From Candidatus Methanomethylophilaceae archaeon (lineage in GTDB: Archaea; Thermoplasmatota; Thermoplasmata; Methanomassiliicoccales; Methanomethylophilaceae): a DNA stretch of 12,007 bases. Location of the stretch: NCBI GenBank assembly GCA_023230065.1, contig JALNYB010000032.1, forward strand, positions 1 to 12,007, read 5' to 3'. This document shows, one piece after another, positions 1 to 7,649 of the stretch. Every line of letters starts with the position of its first letter. The first letter of the stretch is position 1. The notes beneath the pieces were generated by a model. That model saw nothing but the letters and a program-made list of their open reading frames with translations. It did no database searches and was not told the DNA's origin. The position numbers and the translations under genes were made by a program.

Positions 1-917
1 GGGGTCTAGAAAAATTGATGGAATCGATTCCTGGAATAATCGACACCAGATGCGGATATGCCAACGGTTCATCCAAGAAAGATGCGGATTATAAAACTGT
101 CTGTACCGGAAAAACAGGATTCCGTGAAACGGTACGTATAGATTACGACATTGAAAGGATTAGTCTTGAAAAGATCATATTCGCTTTCTTCCATGTCATA
201 GACCCAACATGCCAAAACGCCCAAGGAAATGACAAAGGAACACAATATCAAACAGGCATCTATTACATTGATGAAAATTCGAAAATGATCATTGAACGCA
301 TCATAGATATCGAAAAAAAACGCTACAAGACATTTAATGTTGAGATCAAACCTCTGGAATCATTCTTTGATGCAGAGGAATATCACCAAAAATATCTTGA
401 TAAAAATCCCAACGGATACTGCCACATATCGCCCGAAAAGATAAAAGAAACGGTAGAGACGACAGTGGACCCTGCGAAATACCCATGCCCTTCCGACGAG
501 GATATCAAGAAAAAACTATCATATGAACAATTCATGATCACACAGATGGGGTGTACGGAACTTCCGTATCAAAATGAATTCAACGAACATCATGAACATG
601 GCATATATGTCGACATCGTAACAGGAGAACCTCTGTTCTCATCTTCTGATAAATTCGATACTGTTTGCGGATGGCCGGGATTCTCAACCTCTATAGATGA
701 CAACACGATCATTCCATTGATTGATAACAGCCACGGAATGAAACGTATTGAAGTCCGTAGCCGTACAGGAAATTCTCATTTGGGTCATGTATTCTACAAT
801 GATGAGCAATCCCCCAACGGAACAAGATATTGCATAAACAGCGCATCATTACGCTTCGTTCCCTTTGATTCCATGGAGTCAGAAGGCTATGGATATCTCA
901 AAAAATACGTACACTGA
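1..917 (+). CDS. msrAB: MsrA-MsrB fusion methionine sulfoxide reductase (5' end outside window)
   Basis: This enzyme repairs oxidised methionine: the MsrA domain reduces the S-sulfoxide and the MsrB domain the R-sulfoxide, usually with thioredoxin as electron donor. The reading frame is open to the first base. The first codons read (W)-GLEKLMESIPG, which continues the MsrA active-site motif GCFWG, so the catalytic Cys lies just before the window and the TTG at 15 is not the start. Counting residues from that TTG, the MsrA domain covers about 1-150 with GYANG, QGNDKGTQY and GYCHI (its Cys is the usual resolving Cys). The MsrB domain covers about 165-295 with EPLFSS, CGWPGF, SHGMKRIEVRS, SHLGHVF and RYCINSASLRF, whose Cys is catalytic. 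The two CxxC zinc pairs found in many MsrB proteins are absent. The stop TGA is 3 bp from the stop of the convergent methyltransferase gene. Cytosolic; no signal peptide is visible in this part. Confidence 0.96.
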   Translation, partial: GLEKLMESIPGIIDTRCGYANGSSKKDADYKTVCTGKTGFRETVRIDYDIERISLEKIIFAFFHVIDPTCQNAQGNDKGTQYQTGIYYIDENSKMIIERIIDIEKKRYKTFNVEIKPLESFFDAEEYHQKYLDKNPNGYCHISPEKIKETVETTVDPAKYPCPSDEDIKKKLSYEQFMITQMGCTELPYQNEFNEHHEHGIYVDIVTGEPLFSSSDKFDTVCGWPGFSTSIDDNTIIPLIDNSHGMKRIEVRSRTGNSHLGHVFYNDEQSPNGTRYCINSASLRFVPFDSMESEGYGYLKKYVH

Positions 918-920
918 CGC

Positions 921-1598
921 TTACTTTATCGCATAGAAACCTACCTGAAAATATGACATGATGAAGGGCTCCACGATACTGAAACCGCAATCCTTTAATT
1001 GCCTTACGTGAGCTTCAATTGTTATCGGGAAGAATGAACAATTATACCTTGCAAGATGATCCTCTGCCTCTTCTTCGGTCCTGCCTGCTTTTACAAGCAT
1101 TTCCTTCCAGCGTGCTCTTGTTATTGTAAATCCCTCTTCTGTAGCAGGAGCGGTATGCTCAACGGTAACATATATTCCACCTTTTTTAAGCATCCTATAA
1201 CAATTCTCTTCGGCTTTCTGTCTACCGCCTTCGTCATAATAATGATGACAAAGAATAGCCGTTATTACATCTACAGATTCACTTCCAAACATCAGTTCAT
1301 CTGTCGCCTTGGTAACATAAGAACATCTTTTGTTGCCACTCATTCTATCTTTGGCAATATCTATCATGCCTCGTGTGGGATCTGAAAGTACAAACTCCGT
1401 ATCGGGAAACTCATCGATATGATCATGGACCAGTTTAGCTGTACCACATCCAGTATCCAACCATATCCTAGGTTTTATACCGAAATTCTTTACAACATTA
1501 ACCGCTTCATTGTGAAATTCAGAATACCTTGGAACTGTGACAATAGCATTCTTATCGTATTTTTCTGGGGAAGGAAATTTAGCAGCCATAATCATCAT
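921..1598 (-). CDS. Class I SAM-dependent methyltransferase (CmoA-like fold, substrate unknown)
   Basis: A 225-residue soluble protein with a Rossmann-type methyltransferase domain. Motif I is WLDTGCGTA at about residues 46-54, preceded by YDKNAIVTVPRYSEFHNEA, a stretch typical of the CmoA/UbiE-like superfamily. It is followed by an acidic motif (VLSDPT), by VITAILCHHYYD as the motif IV region, and by a post-core MLKKGGIYVTVEH strand. The family methylates small molecules, tRNA or lipids; nothing here fixes the substrate, and calling it CmoA would be overreach. Three in-frame ATGs lie at 1598, 1595 and 1589. The AGG ending near 1600 is best spaced for the 1589 ATG, so the true N-terminus may be three residues shorter. 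It is apparently monocistronic, convergent with msrAB and divergent from the cyclophilin fusion gene. Confidence 0.88.
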   Translation of the reverse strand: MMIMAAKFPSPEKYDKNAIVTVPRYSEFHNEAVNVVKNFGIKPRIWLDTGCGTAKLVHDHIDEFPDTEFVLSDPTRGMIDIAKDRMSGNKRCSYVTKATDELMFGSESVDVITAILCHHYYDEGGRQKAEENCYRMLKKGGIYVTVEHTAPATEEGFTITRARWKEMLVKAGRTEEEAEDHLARYNCSFFPITIEAHVRQLKDCGFSIVEPFIMSYFQVGFYAIK

Positions 1599-1641
1599 TT
1601 CCTGGAGATAATCCCTTATAAGTTACTGAAATATGCTCTCT

Positions 1642-1649
1642 CATATAAA
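1642..1649 (-). promoter_or_regulatory. Probable TATA box of the methyltransferase gene
   Basis: The minus strand reads TTTATATG here, close to the archaeal TATA consensus. Placing the transcription start about 25 nt downstream gives a leader of about 20 nt before the methyltransferase start. This is a sequence-pattern inference only. Confidence 0.5.
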
Positions 1650-1650
1650 T

Positions 1651-1669
1651 GCCATATAATATAGATGGC
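1651..1669. promoter_or_regulatory. Imperfect 19-bp palindrome, candidate operator
   Basis: The sequence gccatataatatagatggc has matching 5-bp arms GCCAT/ATGGC and an AT-rich, mostly symmetric centre (7 of 9 arm positions pair). It directly abuts the upstream edge of the methyltransferase TATA box, in the divergent intergenic region, where a transcription factor site would be expected. No regulator can be named. Confidence 0.35.
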
Positions 1670-1751
1670 ACATAATAACCATTTCGTTTCGTTTATTGCT
1701 TGATAACACCTATTCAAATATCCTGCACATAATGACATGAAGCCGAGAATG

Positions 1752-1760
1752 TTTTTTATG
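1752..1760 (+). promoter_or_regulatory. Possible TATA-like element of the cyclophilin-marker 8 gene; leaderless start suspected
   Basis: The sequence TTTTTTATG is centred about 26 nt before the ATG at 1782, and there is no good Shine-Dalgarno site before that ATG (GTGGAAAT only). If this is the TATA box, the transcript would start at or next to the start codon and be leaderless. The element is weak, so confidence is low. Confidence 0.35.
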
Positions 1761-1781
1761 TGTTGTACTTAATGTGGAAAT

Positions 1782-3092
1782 ATGGCTAAGGTAATTATTC
1801 ATACTAACTTAGGCGACATCACAATCAGAATGCACGATGATATGCCCATCACAACAGGCAACTTCATGAAACTCGCAAAAGAAGGATTCTATGACGATGT
1901 CATATTCCACCGCGTCATCAAAGACTTCATGATCCAGGGCGGAGACCCCGACGGAACAGGAATGGGCGGACCTGGATACACCATTGAGGATGAATTCGGA
2001 AAAGGGCACTCGAACGTCAGAGGAACTATTTCTATGGCGAACACCGGACGTCCACACACAGGCGGAAGCCAATTCTTCATCAACACCATCGACAACAAAT
2101 ATCTCGACAAAGAGAACCCGACCACACCATACGCACATCCTGTCTTCGGTCAGGTCGTAAGCGGAATGGATGTTGTCGATATTATCGGAAACCTTCCGGT
2201 GGATATGAACGACAAGCCTACAAAACCAGCCTTCATAAAGACTGTTGAAGTCATAGAGCGATCCTGCATGGGAAAACATGTTATGGAATGCCTTGGTATG
2301 TCCAGGGTTGTAATAGAAGACGAAAAGATAATAGATATCAGTGAACCTGAGATCAAATATTGCCCTCTATTCAAAAAATACCGTAACATCGATGAACTTA
2401 GTGTAGAATCAATAAGAAAGAACATCGAGTACCGTATGAAGACATTCGGTATGTGCTGCGAGAACAGAGAAACCAGGATGAAAGATTTTCTTTCATTCGG
2501 AATCTCTGAGATCCTCAGTTCTGCCGTCCGTAACAAATATCTTGACGCCGCGGTCATCGCGGCCGATGGATGCGGTACTGTCATACTCACTGATCCTGAA
2601 CTCATTCAAGGTCTCGGAGGAAGAATCTCTGGGCTCTGTGAAACATCACCTATCAAAAAAGTCATTGATGATGTTGGATCAGAGAATGTCCTTGACCCCA
2701 TCAACACACCTCTTGATTCCATTGCCGGTGTGAGGAAAGCAAAGGCTAAAGGGCACAAGATGATAGGAGTGACCGTTGCATCCGCCAAAGACGCTCAGGA
2801 ACTAAGGAAGACCTACGGAAATAACCTTGTCATCATCGCCGTACATACTTCCAAGAAAACTGAAGAAGAAACGAAGATACTCTTTGACAATTGTGACATT
2901 ATCACTGCATGCGCATCATACGCGTGCAGAATGGAATCCAAGAAAAGAGATGTCATCATCGCCGGCAACAAAGTACCAGTCTATGGTGTAACAGAAAAAG
3001 GAAAAGAACTTGTAAATATGAGACTCGAAGAAGTCGGCAAAGAAGCTTGGAACGGGAATCCCCCGGAAGAGCCTCCCTATCCACTCATTTAA
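1782..3092 (+). CDS. Cyclophilin-type peptidyl-prolyl isomerase fused to methanogenesis marker protein 8
   Basis: A 436-residue two-domain protein. Residues 1-160 are a compact prokaryotic cyclophilin with FHRVIKDFMIQGGD (catalytic Arg44), GGPGYTIEDEF, RGTISMANTG and GGSQFFI, so cis-trans isomerase activity is expected. Residues about 163-436 match methanogenesis marker 8 (DUF2099 type) as I know the family: YCPLF, FGMCCEN, DGCGTVI, GGRISGLCETSPI, VTVASAKDAQEL and ITACAS, several with conserved Cys. Marker proteins occur almost only in methanogens, and some act in assembly or activation of methyl-CoM reductase; the specific role of number 8 is not known to me. The fusion is seen directly: there is no stop or frameshift at the junction. 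The junction Arg160 codon CGA is one transition from TGA, and Met163 looks like a former start. There is no signal peptide, so the protein is cytosolic. Its stop overlaps that of the convergent PIN gene. Confidence 0.9.
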   Translation: MAKVIIHTNLGDITIRMHDDMPITTGNFMKLAKEGFYDDVIFHRVIKDFMIQGGDPDGTGMGGPGYTIEDEFGKGHSNVRGTISMANTGRPHTGGSQFFINTIDNKYLDKENPTTPYAHPVFGQVVSGMDVVDIIGNLPVDMNDKPTKPAFIKTVEVIERSCMGKHVMECLGMSRVVIEDEKIIDISEPEIKYCPLFKKYRNIDELSVESIRKNIEYRMKTFGMCCENRETRMKDFLSFGISEILSSAVRNKYLDAAVIAADGCGTVILTDPELIQGLGGRISGLCETSPIKKVIDDVGSENVLDPINTPLDSIAGVRKAKAKGHKMIGVTVASAKDAQELRKTYGNNLVIIAVHTSKKTEEETKILFDNCDIITACASYACRMESKKRDVIIAGNKVPVYGVTEKGKELVNMRLEEVGKEAWNGNPPEEPPYPLI

Positions 3093-3445
3093 AGTTCTTC
3101 AAGCATAAGATGTGTGCCGGAACGCAGATATAACAACGATACGCCCAATATTCTCAATCTGCTTCTTAACTCCCTATCATTCGTAAGAACGATTCCGCCT
3201 GTTTTCAAAGCGACCTCTATGACCGCGTTGTCTCCATACTGTTTTGTAGGGATCGCCTCATATTTTTTTGCTAAGGCCAGAGCGACCTTTGCATACTTAT
3301 TCTTAGAACGTTTTAGTTCACCTAGCAACGGCTCGGGAACAACCATATGGGCATCACCCAGAACATTATTGACCATTATGTCAAGATTCAATTTCAACTC
3401 AAAAGGCATTAGTAAAGCGTTTGTGTCCAAGACGACGGTCTGCAT
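3089..3445 (-). CDS. PIN-domain ribonuclease, Fcf1/Utp24-like
   Basis: A 118-residue single PIN domain. The four acidic residues of the metal site are present: Asp7 in VVLDTNALL, Glu43 in PEPLLGELKR, Asp72 in QYGDNAV and Asp90 in LTNDREL. Archaeal proteins of this size in this genomic place belong to the Fcf1 group (COG1412 type), related to the eukaryotic nuclease that cuts pre-rRNA, so rRNA processing is the likely role; a VapC-like tRNA or mRNA nuclease is the alternative. No antitoxin gene is adjacent, which argues against a toxin. Its ATG lies 4 nt after the aIF2-gamma stop, so it is probably translated from the same message. Its TAA stop shares TTAA (3089-3092) with the TAA of the convergent cyclophilin-marker 8 gene. 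Confidence 0.87.
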   Translation of the reverse strand: MQTVVLDTNALLMPFELKLNLDIMVNNVLGDAHMVVPEPLLGELKRSKNKYAKVALALAKKYEAIPTKQYGDNAVIEVALKTGGIVLTNDRELRSRLRILGVSLLYLRSGTHLMLEEL

Positions 3446-3449
3446 AGAC

Positions 3450-4688
3450 TCACTGTTCTATGATACCATATCCGATTAGTCTCCACTTGTTGGAGATCCT
3501 TCTTGATATGGCGACCCTCTGACCCGGCAAAATACATACCGGTATCTTAAGGGCGACCTCTGCATTTCCGCCTCTAGCACTCTTTACAACACCTACGGTT
3601 GTAGCAGTGCCGACGCTTAACATCAGAGGTTCATTGCTCTTTATATCATCAACAATAAGGTCTGCAGATGAACCTACGACGCGGTCCAAAAGTGTGGTCT
3701 TCATTACGAAATCATGTGAGACTGTTGGAAGATTTCCGGGTTTTCCGACAACCCTTCCCGTGAGTCCGTCTGATTTTGTTATCGAAGGATCTAAAGCGGT
3801 TCCGATCGCAATAAGGCCTCCTGGGAGAACCTCTTTCACACTCTTTCCGCCTGCCTCAAGAGATGTTATCTTTGCGGATATCGTCTCATAAGTAGTCTTT
3901 CCTGCGACATCGACCTTTCTTCCGGGAGCGATCTCGATCTCATCTCCTAATTTCAGTTTTCCTTGGATGAGACTTCCGCCTATTACTCCACCTTTCAATT
4001 CCATAGGAACTGTTCCGGGAGAGTTGATATCGAAAGAACGAGCAACATGCATGATCGGAGAAGAATCTGTATCCCTCTTGACCTTTGATATTATGTGCTC
4101 TTCGATTGCCTCGATCAACATATCAATATTCACGCCACGATTTGCCGATACTGGTATTATGGGTGCATTTTCCGCGATCGTACCTTTTACAAACTCTTTG
4201 ATCTGTTTGTAATTTTCGATAGCCTGTTCGCGGGTGACGATATCTATCTTGTTCTGAACGATGATGATCTTATCGATTCCGATTATAGACAACGCCATCA
4301 AATGTTCTTTTGTCTGTGGTTGAGGGCATTTCTCGTTGGCAGCTACCAACAATAATGCTCCATCCATAAGTGCTGCACCTGACAGCATGGTTGCCATCAA
4401 GGTCTCATGACCGGGTGCGTCTACAAAGGAGACAGCCCTGTGAAACACTGCTTCGCTACCACAATTCTTACATTTCTTTACAGTACCGAATGCTGCAGCA
4501 CCTTCACAATTAGGACACTTGTAGAATGCAACATCTGCATACCCGAGACGAATAGAGATTCCTCTCTTAACCTCTTCAGAATGACGGTCCGTCCACTCTC
4601 CAGAGAGAGCTTTGGTAAGAGTTGTCTTACCGTGATCGACGTGACCGATCATACCGATATTTATCTCAGGCTGCTTTGGAACCTTCAT
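3450..4688 (-). CDS. eif2g: Translation initiation factor aIF2 subunit gamma
   Basis: This 412-residue GTPase is the core of aIF2, which carries initiator Met-tRNA to the small ribosomal subunit. The G1 motif GHVDHGKT is at residues 15-22, the switch 1 region GISIRLGYA at 43-51, G3 DAPGHE at 90-95, G4 NKID at 146-149 and G5 VSAN at 180-183. An inserted zinc knuckle with four Cys (58, 61, 73, 76) separates aIF2-gamma from EF-Tu and SelB. The C-terminal beta-barrel domains follow, ending in [13 protein letters not shown]. Length is normal for archaea. The ATG overlaps the S6e stop by one base (TGATG), suggesting coupled translation; the PIN gene follows after 4 nt. Confidence 0.98.
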   Translation of the reverse strand: MKVPKQPEINIGMIGHVDHGKTTLTKALSGEWTDRHSEEVKRGISIRLGYADVAFYKCPNCEGAAAFGTVKKCKNCGSEAVFHRAVSFVDAPGHETLMATMLSGAALMDGALLLVAANEKCPQPQTKEHLMALSIIGIDKIIIVQNKIDIVTREQAIENYKQIKEFVKGTIAENAPIIPVSANRGVNIDMLIEAIEEHIISKVKRDTDSSPIMHVARSFDINSPGTVPMELKGGVIGGSLIQGKLKLGDEIEIAPGRKVDVAGKTTYETISAKITSLEAGGKSVKEVLPGGLIAIGTALDPSITKSDGLTGRVVGKPGNLPTVSHDFVMKTTLLDRVVGSSADLIVDDIKSNEPLMLSVGTATTVGVVKSARGGNAEVALKIPVCILPGQRVAISRRISNKWRLIGYGIIEQ

Positions 4689-5095
4689 CAGTTCTCCGCT
4701 TTGGTCCCTTCAGCTGCTGGAGCAAGGGACTCTTCAATGGATTTGGAACCGTACTCTACGACCGCCATATTTACTTGGACGATCTCAGAGGATATTGCAG
4801 ATCCGCGAACTGCGGTTCTTTTTCTCTCTCCGTGATAGATCTCGTGGAATCCGAGTCCATCAGAGAGCAAGAGTTTTTTCCTCTTCTTTCCGGGAAGGTC
4901 CCCTCTCATTGGGGTACCGTTTCCGTCGCTTCCGCCGGTGATCTTAAGTTTATAGCCGGGGAGACCGACAAATATTCCGTCTACAATCTCTCCGATGTTT
5001 TTACCATCCAGAGAGTTCGCGTGGTGACCAGACACGGCAACATTATATGATTTGCCGGTCTTCACATCGTTTACGATAGCTTTGAATTCTGCCAT
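4688..5095 (-). CDS. rps6e: 30S ribosomal protein S6e
   Basis: A 135-residue archaeal S6e beginning [17 protein letters not shown], with the conserved [19 protein letters not shown] segment, a basic GKKRKK stretch and [13 protein letters not shown]. It is a structural protein of the small subunit. An upstream in-frame ATG at 5146 would add 17 residues (MQSFINGLL...) not seen in the family and would start upstream of the predicted transcription start, so I chose the ATG at 5095, which has AGG seven bases upstream. It is the first gene of the S6e, aIF2-gamma, PIN operon. The C-terminus is Ala/Glu-rich ([14 protein letters not shown]) and probably flexible. Confidence 0.95.
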   Translation of the reverse strand: MAEFKAIVNDVKTGKSYNVAVSGHHANSLDGKNIGEIVDGIFVGLPGYKLKITGGSDGNGTPMRGDLPGKKRKKLLLSDGLGFHEIYHGERKRTAVRGSAISSEIVQVNMAVVEYGSKSIEESLAPAAEGTKAEN

Positions 5096-5129
5096 TTGAA
5101 CGCCTGTAAGTCGTGTTATTAGAAGGCCA

Positions 5130-5137
5130 TTTATAAA
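5130..5137 (-). promoter_or_regulatory. TATA box of the S6e operon
   Basis: The sequence TTTATAAA sits in CTTTATAAATGG on the minus strand, preceded by a purine-rich GCAAAGC resembling a TFB recognition element. With the usual 25-nt spacing, transcription would begin near 5106, giving a leader of about 10 nt that carries AGG. This is one of the cleaner promoters in the window. Confidence 0.6.
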
Positions 5138-5155
5138 GCTTTGCAAAAATAAGTT

Positions 5156-5365
5156 TCAATTGACCTTTCTGGATTTCTTCGACTTTATCACAACAAAATC
5201 CGTATTAAAACGATAGTTGAATTCGTTGATAGATTCTGTATGAAGTAAATCCAAACTAAACATCGAGCCAAATAAAACATAGTCCCCTATAATGATAATA
5301 TCAAAGATCGCTCCAACAGAGCCTTTCTTTTTATATGAACAACTTTCACTTTTGACTATATTCAT
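5156..5365 (-). CDS. Doubtful 69-residue hypothetical ORF
   Basis: I do not recognise this ORF. It fills most of the 300-base gap between the IF2 stop and the S6e start. The encoded peptide has a short hydrophobic stretch (AIFDIIIIGDYVLFGSMF, about residues 19-36) and a Lys-rich end (VIKSKKSRKVN). It has no Shine-Dalgarno site. It lies in the same frame as IF2, separated by TGA and two in-frame TAG codons, but IF2 is complete without it. The region is AT-rich, where a chance ORF of this length is possible. It would end about 20 bp before the S6e TATA box. Confidence 0.28.
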   Translation of the reverse strand: MNIVKSESCSYKKKGSVGAIFDIIIIGDYVLFGSMFSLDLLHTESINEFNYRFNTDFVVIKSKKSRKVN

Positions 5366-5395
5366 TAAACAAAGCTATCGATACGTCTAGACGAT

Positions 5396-7141
5396 TCACA
5401 TTCCCCAGAATGCATCTTCCTTTCTTTTAATGGCTATTGTCTCTTCCATTGCCAATTTCTCATCTGCATTAAGATCTAGATGGGATAATTCCTTAACAGC
5501 TGATCCAATAAGATTCACATAAAGAATGTCCTCTTCATTGATCTGCCTGCCAGCAGTAACTCCGTCTATTCCTACAGCAACCTCATCGCCCTGTTTGGCA
5601 TCCTTGAGGGTATCTTCACCTGTGTGAATGCTTTTGATTTTTCCAGCATCTCTTCCATCTGCTCCGATAAGGGTCTGTCCGATCTTTATCCTTCCTGCGA
5701 GTACCCGCACACCTACGATGGCCGGTTTACTGACACGGAAAATACAGTTTGGTAAAATAAGAAGCTTTGCCGGAAAAGAAAATTCTGTTCTTTTATCGGT
5801 ATCTGTCTTCTTCTTTGACTCCTCTATCCAATCCTGATAATCCTCGACGAGCCTGTAAACTATCTGACTGGTAAGTACCTTAAGATCGTGATTAACCAAT
5901 TCTGTCTCAGCATCCTTGGACATCTCTACATTAAATCCTAAAATTACATTATTGGTCTTATCGCCATAAGCAGCTTCGACCACATCTCTTCTGGTTATCT
6001 CTCCGACACCGTATTTCCTTATCGGGATCTTTGCTGCTTTAGCCTCGAACGCCAAGGCTTCCAAGGAACCGATGGCATCTGCTTTGATTGTAATACCGTG
6101 CTCCTGAGTCTCTATTTTGATACTTGTCTCTTCAGACAATTCGAACACAGCAGGATCGTTCGGTCCTTTGACCACTCTAATAGGTGCTCCAGCAATGACT
6201 CCTTCCATATTCTGACACGATATCTTCACTCCTGCGGCCGCATGGAGCTCTTTGACAGAATCAAACCTATCCCTAGGATCACATATCTCATCTAACGGTT
6301 TCGGCTTAAGAATCGCTTTGATCTTCGTGATCACTGGTGCCCCTCTTGTTCCGAGTGCGACAGTATCTCCCTTTTTTATGGTTCCTGAATAAAGGATCAT
6401 ATCCATAGTCTTTCCAAGACCTTTTTCCTCTTTTATCTCCAAGATCGTTCCTTTTCCGGGTCCTTCTGCTTTAGTTAATTGTGTTTCCAAAAACCGCTGT
6501 GCCAAACCTACAAGCATAAGCAAAAGATCGGGAACTCCTTCTCCTGATTTTGCACTTATGGGAACCAATGCAACAGCTTTCCTGAAATCATCTATTCTAT
6601 CATATCTATCTGAAGATACTCCATTCTCAGCTAATTGTGAGATGACGTTGTACAGCTTCTCATTAAAAACTTCAAGCGTGTGTTCCTGCTGAACTTTCTC
6701 AGATAAAATGAAAGGACGCCCGTCTTCACCGATCCACCCCTCTATAGTATCAATCTTATTGAGTGCTATTACGAACGGAGTCTTGTATTGCCTTAATATA
6801 TGAATGGACTCTATCGTTTGGGGCATTATACCTTCTCTTATGTCAATAACAAGAACGGCAAGGTCTGCCAAAGAGCCGCCTCTTGCACGAAGCGTTACAA
6901 AAGAATGGTGTCCAGGAGTATCTATAAAAAGTAATCCGGGTACATCGAATTTCTTTTTTCCGATGAGGGCGGAACACATTTTGTAAATGTGTTCTATTGG
7001 AACCTCTGTAGCTCCGATATGCTGAGTGATCGCCCCGGCCTCTCTGGCTTGAACAGACGTCCCTCTAATTCTATCGAGAAGTTTCGTCTTTCCATGATCC
7101 ACATGGCCTAGTACACTAACAACCGGTTGCCTTATTGCCAT
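5396..7141 (-). CDS. infB: Translation initiation factor IF-2 (aIF5B)
   Basis: A 581-residue archaeal IF2/eIF5B GTPase, which promotes subunit joining after start-codon selection. Near the N-terminus are GHVDHGKT (residues 12-19), switch 1 AGAITQHIGATEVP, DTPGHHSF (74-81) and NKID (128-131). The archaeal/eukaryotic insertion MCSALIGKKKFDVPGLLF precedes the DTPGH motif. Domain II begins near residue 235 (EGPGKGTILEIKEEKG), and the linker and C-terminal domains run to KRKEDAFWGM, the usual ending for this family. Length is normal and no intein is present. The start at 7141 is supported by GAGAGGG at 7155-7149. It lies 38 nt after ndk on the same strand and is the last gene of the L7Ae operon. 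Confidence 0.98.
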   Translation of the reverse strand: MAIRQPVVSVLGHVDHGKTKLLDRIRGTSVQAREAGAITQHIGATEVPIEHIYKMCSALIGKKKFDVPGLLFIDTPGHHSFVTLRARGGSLADLAVLVIDIREGIMPQTIESIHILRQYKTPFVIALNKIDTIEGWIGEDGRPFILSEKVQQEHTLEVFNEKLYNVISQLAENGVSSDRYDRIDDFRKAVALVPISAKSGEGVPDLLLMLVGLAQRFLETQLTKAEGPGKGTILEIKEEKGLGKTMDMILYSGTIKKGDTVALGTRGAPVITKIKAILKPKPLDEICDPRDRFDSVKELHAAAGVKISCQNMEGVIAGAPIRVVKGPNDPAVFELSEETSIKIETQEHGITIKADAIGSLEALAFEAKAAKIPIRKYGVGEITRRDVVEAAYGDKTNNVILGFNVEMSKDAETELVNHDLKVLTSQIVYRLVEDYQDWIEESKKKTDTDKRTEFSFPAKLLILPNCIFRVSKPAIVGVRVLAGRIKIGQTLIGADGRDAGKIKSIHTGEDTLKDAKQGDEVAVGIDGVTAGRQINEEDILYVNLIGSAVKELSHLDLNADEKLAMEETIAIKRKEDAFWGM

Positions 7142-7179
7142 TCGATCGCCCTCTCAGAAATAAATTCTGAAAAAGAAGT

Positions 7180-7635
7180 TTACTCGTATATCCACTTATC
7201 AGCGGACCTATCATAAGATATGAGTTCTTCCGGCTTGAAGAAGATCTTGATCTCCCTTTCTGCAGCTTCCGATGAATCAGATCCGTGAATTATATTCACG
7301 CCTGTGACCATTCCTAGATCTCCGCGAATGGTTCCGGGAGCCGATTCCTGAGGATTGGTCTTTCCCATCATCTGCCTGCAAACCGCTACAGCACCTTCTC
7401 CTTCCCATACCATTGCTAGTACAGGACCAGAGGTTATATATGTGATCAATGAATCGAAGAACTTCTTACCTTTATGTTCACCATAATGATACTCAGCAGT
7501 CTCTTTCGGGATTGCAGTGAGTTTCATTGCGATGAGTTTGAGTCCTTTTTTCTCAAAACGAGAAACAATCTCTCCGCAGAGTCCGCGCTGGACTCCGTCT
7601 GGTTTGATCATAAGATAGGTTCTTTCCATAGCCAT
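7180..7635 (-). CDS. ndk: Nucleoside diphosphate kinase
   Basis: A 151-residue Ndk that transfers the gamma phosphate from ATP to other nucleoside diphosphates through a phosphohistidine. The family signature NIIHGSDS gives the catalytic His at about residue 117. [33 protein letters not shown] and PGTIRGDLG are also conserved. An upstream in-frame GTG at 7644 would add three residues, but it sits inside the Shine-Dalgarno sequence AAGGAGTGAT (7640-7649), which is correctly placed for the ATG at 7635; hence this start. The SD also contains the TGA stop of L24e, so the two genes are probably coupled. In many archaea ndk sits in this same ribosomal cluster before infB. Confidence 0.97.
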   Translation of the reverse strand: MAMERTYLMIKPDGVQRGLCGEIVSRFEKKGLKLIAMKLTAIPKETAEYHYGEHKGKKFFDSLITYITSGPVLAMVWEGEGAVAVCRQMMGKTNPQESAPGTIRGDLGMVTGVNIIHGSDSSEAAEREIKIFFKPEELISYDRSADKWIYE

Positions 7636-7639
7636 GGAA

Positions 7640-7649
7640 ATCACTCCTT
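7640..7649 (-). promoter_or_regulatory. Strong Shine-Dalgarno site of ndk overlapping the L24e stop
   Basis: AAGGAGTGAT matches the complement of the 16S 3' end closely. It contains the TGA of L24e (7643-7641) and lies 5 nt before the ATG at 7635. It decides the ndk start against the GTG at 7644. Confidence 0.8.

Noticed and set aside
15..20. TTG/ATG at 15-20 as the start of msrAB and therefore an MsrA lacking its catalytic Cys
   Set aside because: The frame is open to base 1 and reads GLEKL, the continuation of GCFW; the gene is cut by the window edge, not degenerate.
921..1598. Naming the methyltransferase CmoA
   Set aside because: The resemblance is at the fold and N-terminal motif level only; the substrate-specific residues cannot be judged by eye.
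1809..2605. Long minus-strand ORFs opposite the cyclophilin-marker 8 gene
   Set aside because: They are shadows of a gene with strong family motifs; their peptides show no recognisable domains.
3089..3445. VapC toxin of a toxin-antitoxin pair
   Set aside because: There is no small antitoxin gene next to it, and it is embedded 4 nt behind aIF2-gamma, a position typical of the Fcf1-like protein.
3607..4355. Plus-strand ORFs opposite aIF2-gamma
   Set aside because: They lie wholly within a conserved gene on the other strand and have no recognisable protein features.
3450..4688. SelB or EF-Tu as the identity of the 412-residue GTPase
   Set aside because: The four-Cys zinc knuckle between switch 1 and DAPGHE, and the linkage to S6e, are specific for aIF2-gamma.
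5096..5146. Seventeen-residue N-terminal extension of S6e
   Set aside because: It is unlike the family, contains the S6e TATA box, and the ATG at 5095 has a usable Shine-Dalgarno site.
5384..5393. Palindrome CGTCTAGACG just after the IF2 stop as a terminator hairpin
   Set aside because: The two-base loop could not form a stable RNA hairpin and no T-run follows.
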